Source of the DNA: Mytilisepta virgata
Lineage: Eukaryota > Mollusca > Bivalvia > Mytilida > Mytilidae
Assembly: GCA_028015205.1 (NCBI GenBank)
Contig: CM051518.1
Coordinates: 56,468,372 to 56,532,371, forward strand
Direction of reading: 5' to 3'
DNA length: 64,000 nt
Shown here: positions 25,901 to 38,790 of the stretch, one piece after another
How positions within the stretch are numbered: position 1 is the first letter of the stretch
How the letters are laid out: every line of letters starts with the position of its first letter
Notes under the pieces: generated by a model
The model's input: the letters and a program-made list of their open reading frames with translations, nothing else
What the model was told of the DNA's origin: nothing
Databases searched by the model: none
Made by a program: the position numbers and the translations under genes

Positions 25901-28900
25901 CCCCTTTTGCCTAACAGCGGGGACATAAAAATATCAAAAACTGTAAGAAATAGTAAAAAACAGGTCTTTAGAAATTTTTCCATTTTCATTAAAAACATTA
26001 AAAACTAAAAATCAGAAAAAATCGGATAAAAATTTTAAACAGTTACACCAAAAACCCTTAATGACCCCCAGAAAAAAACTGGGACAGATTTCCCAAATTC
26101 AATCCCAATCTCTACTTATTATGTGGAAACATTGTGCTTAAATATTATAAGGATACATTCAATAGAACAAAAGTATATAGTGGAAACCTAACTGTCTACA
26201 GAAGACAACAACGACAACAACGGCTCATACCATAATATGTCCCCCAAAATTGGTTGTCGTATAAGAAGCATGAGATCAGTATTTTTATTGCTGAAAATGT
26301 CCATAAAAGTGCATGTATTACTGTCTGGAAACATCAGTTCATCGAATGGATTTTTGGCATTTTGAGAGTCTAAATTTTAGAATTATAACAGTTTTTTGTT
26401 GGTTAATTAATATTGTAGACTCACCAAAGGAAACGTACAAGTGTTACCATTGTTTTCAAAAATTAAATTTTCATACATCAAATATGATTCTGAAAGGGGA
26501 ATTTCATGTAAAAAATCAATATACTTCAAAAATAAAAAATATTAAAAAATTTAAATGACTCAGACCTATCCAAAAATTTGTAAAACTATTTATTAAAATA
26601 TTTTTCATGCACTCCATGCATAGTTTATTCAACCTGGGAATGTATTATTTAATTTGATTAAGTATCACAGGAAGAGTTGTCTCCATTTTACATTTAAAAT
26701 TCCATAGGAGAAATGTCAATGTTTCTCAGGAAGACAAGTTTAAACAAAATCAGGTAAGTTTAATTATTTTGTTATGGCTGAGCTAACTGTATCTGATGGT
26801 CAAATGATGAGACAAGTCAAAATGATTAATGTACTAAAATTCTAAAAAATCTGTTCTGCCATCTAAGGTTTACAGACAGATAGTCCTCAGAATGAGCCAA
26901 ATGTTTGTATCTTACAGTAAGATGATGATTGCCTATACAGTCCAAGTAGACAAATACGGTATGCGTGTATTATGAACAAATACTTAGACTCGTCCACAAA
27001 TAATACAATAATATTTGTCAGTAAGCAGACTTATTTAAGTTGCTGTTTCTAGGATGCTTCAAAAAGATTTCACAATTCTTTATAAACATACTGATTCATT
27101 GAGTGGGGTAAAATTGTGAGAGTAATTTTTTATCCTGCTTTCACACAATTATTTCTTGGTTTCAAACTTTCAAATATCAAACCAATCATCTATGACAATT
27201 AACACAAATCTATATTTTGTGGATAACCAATGAGGTCAAATCCATTGCCAACAAACCTGTTTATAGAGGCTTTGTATGGTTTTAGACTACAGTTCTTGGA
27301 ATTGTGAAACTGTCTAACAAATAGTTCTCTTGTTATATTGCAGGTTTTTTTCGCAAATTTATTTTTTTATATGATAATCTGTATATTCTGTATAAGGATG
27401 TGGAAAAACTTACTCCTGCTGGTCCTGGCAAACCTCTTGGTCCAACATCTCCTTTACTTCCTTCAAAACCTCTGTCTCCCTTTTCTCCAGGTAACCCATT
27501 AAGCCCAGGTAGTCCCTCCATTCCATAGTCTCCTTTTAATCCAGGTAAACCAGGCAATCCAGGTAATCCTTGTTTTCCCTTAAATTATAGACAAAGCTTA
27601 TTACCAAAGCTTCATTATTGCTGTTTATCCCTTTGAATTATCTTTGTGTTATTATTCATTATTACATTGAGTGGGGTGAAATACTGGGATACCCTAGTGA
27701 GAGAAAACCAGACAATTCACTAGTGAACAGAAATGTCATATTTCACTCCACGAAGTCACATAAAAATATGAATCACAAATGACGTTATTATATCAATATC
27801 AACATGTAGTCACACACAAAACATAATCCCTTTTATTTCTTTATTAAATCTTCTGAATATATCAATGTAACAAACAAAATAACTAATCTTGAAATTTGAA
27901 TACCAAAAATCCACAATTTGTAACTGAACAACAATTATTAATTGAAATACATGAATTAATTTGTTGTTCGGTCTCTTGATGTAGTATATTTTAGGTATTC
28001 AAATTTTAAGATCATTTATGCTATAATTCTTAGTCTAACATGTTTGAGATAAAAAATTTCGCTGATTCCATTGTTCTTTGATGTCATGAATTAACTAAAT
28101 ACCAAAAAAGAATCACTTATATTTATCTTCATTATTCAATATTTTACATGTACTTCAATTCTTTGATGGAAAACCAAGCATTTTTTTATCTGATTAATAC
28201 AGTGTAAAAGAAAGACACTACAAAATTTTTCTTACCCGAGGTCCAGCAATGCCAGGAACACCCTTCTCTCCTTGCATCCCAGGCATACCCTTCATACCCT
28301 ATAATAAGCAATATAATGGAAGTTAACATCCTATTTCTTGTAGGATTTACCTACGTCTAATAAAACAGAATATAATAAGTATATTAAATTCTAAACCTAC
28401 ATGTATATATAAATTCTATATAAATCTGTTACTGTTCAAAATTATTTCCATAATCCCATCTTCTTTTCAAACATTTTGCAAAAAGACTAGCACAGGTCCC
28501 AATAGATATATTTTAAAATTAATTTGTGATATAAATATTATATTTTTGCACAGCCAATAAATAAAAAACCTACATTTATGGACAATTTATCCATCTTAAA
28601 GGCAGTATTTAATTGTTTTTGTACAGAAACATTTTTTAAAGAAATTACTATAGCATATTTCTTAAGGTAGGAGGTACCTATTGGGCTATATTTCAGATTT
28701 TTTAAAAATGTTGCATGCAAACAGGTCATGTTGAATTGCATCTGACTAACAAAAAATAAAGTGCAGTTGACTCTCGTTATCTCGAACACACTTAAGTCGA
28801 ATTTTCGAATGAGTCAAATTTCGTCTGTAGCCCCAAATGTTATACAATGCTCTTGAGCGGTCCTGTTAAGTTGAATTTTGTCTATCTCGAAGAAATTTTG

Positions 28901-31900
28901 GGGTCCGAACGACTTCGAGATAACGAGAGTCGACTGTATATCACTTGAAATACTTCCCAAATGTCAAATCTTTAGACTTTAGATTAGGATTTCTCAAACT
29001 TCTGTCCCTAGAATTTTTTTCACCAATGCTATATTATTGCCACTCAAAATCTCTTTTTATTGACATAAATTTTTTTAGGGGTCACCAGATTTGTTTTTAT
29101 TTAGTATATTGAATTGGTGACTATATGAAGAGTGTCAAAAAGCCAATATAAGCATTATGTCATCATGACATAGCAATGTAAAATGTAGATTTTCAGTGTT
29201 TTTAGACAGAGAAAAACAAAGCTGGTAATCATATATTTATTTAGTATCAATGAAACAGAAAAGTTGACATTGGTATAGAAAATTTTAGGGATTTGTTTTT
29301 GAGAAATGACGATTTAAAGTGAAATCATTAATTTTTTTGGCTGTTTTTATATTAAATTTACAGTTATAGACCTTTATTTGAAGGATTTTAAATCAACCTG
29401 TTTGAAGAAATATAAAGGTTAAATATAAAAAATATGTAGATGCAGTTTCAAATATTATAACATGTAATATTTCATAAAAATCCATACCTCCTACCTTAAA
29501 AAGAAATTTCCAGTTCATGTAGAACATAAAGATAACACTCTATGAACATTACTTACATCTAAGCCACTCTCGCCTTTGTAACCTTGTATTCCTGGAAAAC
29601 CTACGTTACCCTAAATATAATTATACATTTATTTTCATAAATTTCATAATAAATCACAATCCATCTAATACATGTACTTTGCATTTTTTAATAGTACAAA
29701 AAAATTAACAAATCATTTGCTGATTAGGTACATCAAAAGATATAAAATTAAAAAATTGAAAACTGTATTCACTGGTTTAGGAGGATTTGAGGACAGAGCA
29801 TGCCTACTCCCCTTACATTACATGAAGAAATGGGAAGTCCATGTGTGTCTGTGAAAAACTCCAAAAATCATTCTGATCAAAAATGAAACTAGAGGCTCTC
29901 AAGAGCCTGTATCGCTCACCTGGATTTAACTTTTCACCTTGAGCAGGACTATAAAAATTTAAGTGTTGCAGTCAATTTGGCTGGTTTTTCTATAGAGTTC
30001 TATGTTAAACTAAGTTCAGCTGTGGCAGCCATCTTGGTTGACAGTCCAGGTCAATGGACACATTTTTTAAAAAGAGAAACATCTAAGGACCATTACAGCT
30101 AAGTCTTGTTCCAACTGGCTAAGTGGTTTCAGACAAGAAGATTTTTAAATGAATTTTCCCATAGGATCCTATATTTAACTAAGTTTGGCCGTGGTGGCCA
30201 TTTTGGTTGACAATCCAGGTTGAATGACATCATTCTGAAAGAGGACCATCCAAGGACCAATGCTGCCAAGTTCAGTTCAAATGGGATCAGTAGTTTCAGG
30301 CAAAAAGATTTTTGAGTGAATTTCCCATAGGGTCCTGAGTTAAACAAAGTTATGGCTATGGCGGCCATCTTGGTTCACAGTCCACGAAATCCGACACATT
30401 TCTGAAAGAGGACATCCTAAGAACCATAGCTGCCAAGTCTGGCTCCAATCTGTCAAGTGGTTTCAGAAAAGAAGATTTTTCAATGAATTTTCCCATAGGG
30501 CCCTATAGGGTCCTATGTTAAACTAAATTCAACTGTGGCGGCCATCTTGGTTCAAAGTATGGGTCATCGGACACAATTCTGAAAGAGGACCATCTAAGGA
30601 CCATTGCTACCAAATCTAGTTCTAACTGGCTTAGTAGTTTCAGACAAGAAGATTTTTGAGTGAATTTCCCATAGGGTTCTATGTTAAACTAAGTTCGGCT
30701 GAGGCGGCCATCTTGGTTCACAGTCCATAAAATCCGACAAATTTTTGAAAGAGGACCTCCTAAGGACCATTGCTGCCAAGTCTGGTTCCAATTGGTCAAG
30801 TTGTTTCAGACAAGAAGACTTTTCAAGGAATTTCCCATAGGGCCCTATGCTAAACTAAGTTCGGTTGTGGCGGCCATATTGGTTGTCAGTCCAGGTCATC
30901 GGACACAATTCTGAAAGAGGATCATCTAAGGACAATTGATGCCAAGTCTGGTTCCAATTGGTCAAGTGGTTTCAGACAAGAAGATTTTTCAATGAATTTT
31001 CCCATAGGGTCCTATGTTAAACTAAGTTCGGCAGTAGTGGCCATCTTGGTTAACAGTCCAGGTCAGCGGACATACTTCTGAAAGAGAACCTCCTAAGGAC
31101 CATTACTGCCAAGTTTGATTCCAATTGGCCTTTCAGTTTCATAGATTTTTGAAATTCGTTCCCCCCTTTTCTATTTTTAGTAACAGCAGCCATGTCGGTT
31201 GGAAGTCGAGAATACCGGACATATTTTTGGATGGGGACCCCCCAAGGACCATTCTACCAAAGTTTGGTGCCAATTGGCCCAGTGGTTTCAGAGGAAATGA
31301 TCTTTAAAGGAAAGTTTATGCTGGATGCCGTCTTTAAAGGGCAAAAACTCCTATAAGGGGTCAATCAATGATGTTAGTCATGTTGGCTTATTTGTAGATC
31401 TTACTTTGTAGAACATTTTTGCTGCTTACAGTTTGCCTTTATCTATAATAATATTCAAGATAATAACCTAAAACTGCAAAATTTCCTTAAAATTAAGAAT
31501 TCAGGGGCAATAACCCAACTAACAGTTGACCGATTCGTCTGAAAATTTCATGGCAAGTAGATCTTGACCTGATGAAGATTTTTACCCCTGTCAGTTTTGC
31601 TCTAAATACTTTAGTTTTTGAGATATAAGCCAAAAACTACAGTTTACCCCTATGTTCTATTTTTAGCCATGTCGGCCATGTTGGTTGGCAGGCAGGGTCA
31701 CTGGACACATTTTTTAAACTAGATACCCTAATGATACTTTTGGCCAAGTTTGGTTCCATTTGGCCTCAGTGGTTCTCTAAAAGAAGTCATTTGTATGCAT
31801 TTCCCATAGGGTCCAATGTTAAACTTAGTCACCCGCTGGCGGCCATCTTGGATGATGGATCGGCTACAAAGTAACAACACTTGGTCAGCACCTCATAAGG

Positions 31901-34900
31901 AACATTCATGCCAGGTTTAGTTTCATTCCATTCAGTGGTTCTCTAAAAGAAGTCATTTGTATGCATTTCCCCTAGGGTCCTATGTTAAACTATGTTACTG
32001 CTGGCAGCCATCTTGGATGATGGATCGGCTACAAAGTAACAACACTTGGTCAGCACCTCATAAGGAATATTCATGCCATGTTTGGTTTCATACCATTAAG
32101 TGGGTCACTAAAAGAAGTCATTTGTATGCATTTCCCATAGGGTTCTTTGTTAAACAAAGTCCCCCGCTGGCGGCCATCTTGGATTATGGATCGGCTACAA
32201 AGTAACAACACTTGGTCAGCACCTCATAAGGAACATCCGTGCCATGTTTGGTTTCATTCCATTCAACGGTTCTCTAAAAGAAGTCATTTGTATGCATTTC
32301 CCATAGGGTCCTATGTTAAACTAAGTCCCCCTCTGGCGGCCATCTTGGATAATGGATCGGCTACAAAGTAATAACACTTGGTCAGCACCTTATAAGGGTT
32401 CATTCATGCCAGATTTAGTTTCATTCCATTCAGTGGTTCTCTAAAAGAAGTCATTTGTATGCATTTCCCATAGGGTCCTATGTTAAACTAAGTTCCCCGC
32501 TGGCAGCCATCTTGGATGATGGATCGGCTACAAAGTAACAACACTTGGTCAGCACCTCATAAGGAACATTCATGCCATGTTTGGTTTCATTCCATTCAGT
32601 GGTTCTCTAGAAGAAGTTCAAAATGTGAAATGTTAACGACGACGACGGACGACACAGGACGCCGACGGAGACAGACGCCAAGTGATGAGAAAAGCTCACT
32701 TGGCCCTTCGGGCCAGGTGAGCTAAAAATCAAAAATACCACTTTGTACAGAAGATTGTGTGAACGTTTCATGAATTCCATTCACTGGTGTACAAGTAGCT
32801 GCAGTAAATAGGTGCAGACGGATGAACAGACCGACAGAAGGATGAACGGAAGAATGGAATCCCCAATCACTATATGAGTGGGGAATATAAATATAAATAT
32901 TTATAGGGGTTTTATTATATACATGTATTAACTATGATATACTCTAAATATTTTCATATATTCTATATCCATAAAAAAAGCTATTCTGCACAAGTAATAT
33001 TAAAGCGAACAAGTGTTCAGTATATGTGCCAAGGGCAGATAACCATTATCTTCCATTATTAGTATGCTTGATGATGTGAGGTCAGAAGTAAAACAAATGT
33101 TTATTCCGCCCTTTTTCATCCCTTGTGAAATCCAGTATCATCCATCAAGCCATTTCTGCCCTTGGCTGATACCTCAGAGAGGATATACCAGTCTTGAGAT
33201 GATATCATAGCAGATGTGGAAATGTACATGAGATTATCTATAAATATGTAATGGTTCATAGAAAAATACCAGATTTTCATTGTATAAGTAATTGATATAT
33301 GAGCAATATTAATAAGCCAGTTGTAAAAAAAAGGATGTTGTCTTGCATATATTTTGAGTTTTAGCAAAAGGGAAGTACCACATCAGAATGAAATGTTAAT
33401 ATGGAATGACAGTATTCTAACTGATGTAATATGTAGATTTTCATTGCATTTATTATATGTGAATAGAATATGGTTTTTGTCCATTTGTCCATTAAAAAGG
33501 TGATTCACCTTTACATAATAGTACTCAGGATTTAAATAGAGTATATAATTTCACATTCATGGCTGAAGAATTTTATTTGCTTCAGAAATTTTTCAAGAAA
33601 TATAAGATAATCAATCTCTTAAATATAAAATTTTGTCATTTTCCAAATCCTGTTTATTTGATTGGTTTTTTATCCAGTAATATAATTTTATGTCAGAAGC
33701 AAATGCTTTCATAAAACCTGCTGCTGACAATTGATACCTTTTCTCCTTTCATGCCTGGTTCTCCTGGTGGTCCAATAGTTGACCCTGGAGTACCAGTTTG
33801 AGGTTGAGGTTGATTGTTTCCTGGTGGTCCAGGAGGTCCAATAGGTCCACGGAGTCCTTGTGATCCCTTTGGACCCTTTACACTTATACCAGGGGTTCCC
33901 TTTTCACCTTTCATACCAGGTAAACCATTAAAACCCTGAAAAATTCATTAAGAGCATTAAATAGTTCTAAACATAATTCATTAAAAACACTACAAGAGAA
34001 ACCTAGTCTGTTTTCTGTCATCAACCAAATTACCCAGGGGAGATAATAAATTAGGACAAAGGTCTCGTATACCCTATGATGTCATTAACATATTCCTGCA
34101 AGTTTTGGCCAAATTTCAAACTGTCAGCCTGAACATATAGGTGTAAAGTTCTGAATGAGACATACCTCATTGCAAAGCAAAAGAATAACAGATTTTAAAA
34201 CTGCTACAAATATGGTACGATCATCGTTTACTTTTTTTGCAAAATGAGTCTGAAGGCAAAGTTTCTCTAATCACGATGTGTTTAATTTTGGAGAGAAAAT
34301 GAGAAAAGAGATGGACATAAGTCATGTTATTACTTCCTGTACCATAAATTCCTACTCATGGGTGGAAAGTGGCAGTTATTTCTTTAAAGAAAATATTCCC
34401 AGATTTCATTTAAGCCCTTAAATGTTACTTTTACCATTGGTATTATATTAATTTACTCAAACAAATTGACTTCAAAGTTCAACTTTTTAAAGAACTATGG
34501 TGCTTAGTGGCCACATGATCTGGAAGTGTATAATGAGACCTTAATAAGGTCTTGCATACCCTATGACGTCATTAACATATTCCTGCAAGTTTTGGCCAAA
34601 TTTCAAACTGTTAGCCTGAACGTATAGGTGTAAAGTTCTGAATGAATGAGATATACTTCATTGCAAAGCAAAAGAATATCAGATTTTAACGCTGCTACAA
34701 ATATGGTACGATCATTGTTTCCTTTTTTAAGCCCTTAAATGTTACTTTCACCATAATGGTATTGTATTAATTTACTCAAACGAATTTACTTCAAAGTTCA
34801 ACTTTTTAAAGAACTATGGTGCTCAGTGTCCACTTGGCCTGGAAGTGTATAACGAGACGAAAGGAGAAAATTACAATTATCTCCCATGGGCAATGTATTT

Positions 34901-37900
34901 TAAGAAAAATAGATGATGAATGTTGATCAACAGAAATAGTTTGAAATAACTGTTAAATTTTTGGTCAACATCTTCTTTAACTTTAAGAATTTTTTTTTAA
35001 GATTTCATTTTCAAAAGCTGTTTTGAATTTAAGTATTTTATACCTATAAATGAACATTTAAAAAACATACTTCTAGAATACTCTTTATATATTTCAATAA
35101 ATTCATAATATTAAAAATTTCACTCATATTGTCTGTATCATCTCTTAATAAAGTATTTGCTTATAAATGCAGAGAAAAACATTTTCTGTGGAAAGCAAAG
35201 AAGTCAATAAAGTATATTTTATATTATCAGTAATATGCAATCAGCATTTTCTCTGAGAAAAAAAAACTTTTTGAGAAAATGTTTGACTGTATAACAAATG
35301 TTAGCAACATTTTTATGATTTAGAGAATCCATCAAAGTTTAGCAGAGGAGAAGATTTTTATATACTTCATTTGGATAATTTTCTATATTTATATTCCACT
35401 AAAATTTGACCAAAATTGGCCCAACAGTTTATGGGAAGAAAATTTTTTAAGTATTTTTTTGTTGATTTTTCTATTTTCAGTGACAGCGGGTATATCTATT
35501 AGTGGTTTCAGAGAAGACCCCAAGTTATGGTAATGGTTAACATGGCCCAAAGGGTGAAAATATAAAGTAAAGGTTTTGTTTGATACAAAATCAAAGTACT
35601 GAAAGTATTGAAAATGCAAAGCTATTTTTAAAGACAATCCTTTATAGTCACAAGGGTTCAAGAATTGCCAGGAACAATCAAGATGCAATGGAACTATACA
35701 TCAAGTGAGCAATTAATTCACATACAGCGAAAAAGGAACAATGGATTATATGTAGTATAATGCATCTTTAAAATATCGTCTGCTACAGAAACTGCAGTTA
35801 TCTAAAAAAAAACTCATTAGACTTAGAGTGTTTAAAACTTTTGCCACTAGATGTCATCATAGTAGAAAGCACATTTGGGTCAACAGAAACAATAGCAATA
35901 ATGCAAAGTAAAAGCTTTGCGTTAATAAAAGAAATATTCTGTACATGTATGCAATTATTCACTGTATATGATTGTTTTCACTAAATCTAAATTTCTATAA
36001 AGTTTGAAATGAAAGGAAAATTTTGGTATCAGTACATACCTTAGGTCCAGGTAAACCTGTTTCTCCTTTTGGTCCAAGCTGACCATCTCTTCCAGGTGGA
36101 CCCTGATATAAAATTAAAAAATTCAGCAGATTTAGAAAATTCTGGAAACTATTCAAAAAAGACTATAGGCTCACCTGAGCCTGTATTGCTAATCTGGCTT
36201 CTATTAGCCCATTTAAAAATGTAAGCTCTTTTGTATCCACAAGATTGTTAAAGAAATGCAAAATGTCAAAATAACCTTGAAATTTCACCTTTGACCTAAG
36301 AGAGGGTAGATCATTTGCATCTGTCCTTCCATATCAGATTCCTACAACATCGGTTACAATCTGCATATTACTTCCTGAGCAAAGGAAAAAGTTTCCATGG
36401 AAACTTTGAGCAGCCATATGGATTTCAACCAAAAGTGTATTTTATGTAGAGGGTATTGCTGTCATCGATCCTGCAAAGTTTCAAAACATTTCACCATGTA
36501 GTTTCAGAGGAGAAGATGTTTGTTAATTGGACTATCAAAATCAAAGATGGCCACTGGTGGCTATATTATTCATCCAGATAGAACCAAAGGTGGAAAGTTT
36601 GTAAAATCATTCCTGCAAACTATAACTACAATCTGACCATTAGTTCCTGAACAAACGACAAAAAAGTCATTTCCCAAATGGTTTCAATGGAAACTCTGGA
36701 CAGTCGCAGATGTCGGTTGAGCAAATGAATCTGCACCAAAAGTGGACTGTTTGTAGAGGGCATTGTTGTCATCAATCCTCCAAAGTTTCAAAATATTTCA
36801 TGATGTAGTTTCAGAGATTTTTTTTAAATTGGCCAATCAAAATCAAAAATGGCTTCTGGCGGCCATGTTGTTTATCCAATGTCATTCATCATTCCTACCA
36901 AGTTTGGCTATAATCCGCCAAGTAGTTTCAGAGGAGAAAATCAAAATGTTAGACGTTTATGGATGTCGGACGCCGGCCAGGTCAGCTTAGTAACAAAGTG
37001 CAATACTTAAATATATTTACAATTATTGTAATAAGCAGAAATTCAAAACTTATTCATTATAATGACACCTTTTAAAGTGCTTTCTTATTTATTAAATGCT
37101 TTACTTACTCATTATCATACAAATTAAGTCTGATGCACAAAATGTGAAATGTATATATATTTCTACAATACAACTTACTGATTGACCTTGAAATCCTTCT
37201 CTGCCAGGTTCACCCTATAATACATAAGATACAAAATTTATAATTACTTTTCTACAAATAAAGAAGTAAGTGAAAGTATCTTACCTATAGCTTTACAATT
37301 TTAGATTTTCTTGTGTAACTAGAGCCTTTACTCCTTAAGTGGCCAGTGTCACTAAATTTTCTACCTATCTATCTAACTTACTTATTTACTGCATGAATTT
37401 GATTACATGCTCAAATGCTGCCAATGGTGATTTTAAAGTTTCTAAACCAAAAGCAGAATTGTACAAAAAGTCCTTTTCATATTCATGCTCAGTATCATTG
37501 GACAGTTTACCAGTTTCTATAAGAAACTTCCACACTACAAGTAGTTTCAAATATCAACAATTAATCATTAAATGGTATAAATGATAAATAGAATGACATA
37601 TCAAATGGTGACTTATCATTTTGAAAAAATATTATACTGTTATATATATGTAAATTTCACAGCTACTTAGAACTATGTATGTCTATTATTAAAGTACCAT
37701 TCCATATAAAATTCAAAATCCAGTGGCACATGATATAAATGTTTTTTTGTTTTTATGTGTGTTTTTGCATTTCTTTTGTATATTTATTAACAGATCTGGC
37801 GATTTTTTTGTAGTTGTGACCTGTCTTTCTGAGATATTTTTTATATAGAATGCACTATGAACAGGGGAGATAAATAGTGTTAGATCAATAATTTGTTTAT

Positions 37901-38747
37901 AATCTTTGCAAACTATTTTCATTGCTGCTTGAATGCTTTTTAAATTCACAGCTATTTTATTATAAATTTTTACTTAGCATGAGTTGTAATATTAAATGCA
38001 ATTCAGTTCATGAGATAATTTTTACAAAGAAAGCACTATAGAACATCATTGCCAAAGGAGATAATTTTATTGAAATTTACATAGAAAACACTACAAATTA
38101 AATAGCTTGTAAAAATCTTACAGATTATATTTGGAACCAATGTCTGAAATGTTTTGTTTTTCTAATGTATGGACATTATAACAAGCAAATTAAATTGCAA
38201 TTAAAAAACTATGGCGTGCAACCCATTTTGATGTTTGTTTGTTTGTTTAGTTGGGGTTTTACACTGTTTTGAGCACATTTGACTATTTCGTGGCGGCCAG
38301 TTTTTATTGGTGAAGAAAGCCGGAGTGCCCGGAGAGAACCACCGACCTCCAGTAGGAAAATTGGCAATCCTTGTAAATTTAGATCAGAGTTGAACACACC
38401 CCACCACAGGTGAGATTCGAACTCACAGCTCCAGTTTTGACAGGCTAGTGATCATTAGTAGTCATGACGAACTACCTAGACCACTCAGCCACTGAGGCCC
38501 TCCCAAATTTTATGTAAATGTTTGATTTTTATATGGAACTGTACTTAATTTTCTACATATACCATAGATGTTACAGTGTTCTGCTCAGAAATTTTGGATA
38601 GCATCACATTTATCAGAAATACTTTCCTTAGATACCACTTTGGTAACATCATATAATTAATATGCACATCATAAATATAAGTATATACTCTGTAACTCAT
38701 ATCTTTTATGGACTGTGTAACTCTCTTTAAATAAATATTATTACTAT

Positions 38748-38790
<43 letters not shown>

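Noticed and set aside
27414..27578. A one-residue helix defect (GPAG then GKG) at the exon 14/15 junction
   Set aside because: Read in register it is [12 protein letters not shown], with no interruption.
29557..29610. Fibrillar collagen gene, suggested by a 54-base exon
   Set aside because: Only one exon has that length; helix interruptions and the 7S start mark type IV.
31957..32725. Three similar open frames as a small gene family
   Set aside because: They are the same frame of successive 166-bp repeat units.
38400..38505. Functional tRNA gene
   Set aside because: A and B boxes are present, but the arms do not fold into a proper cloverleaf and a SINE core and tail follow.
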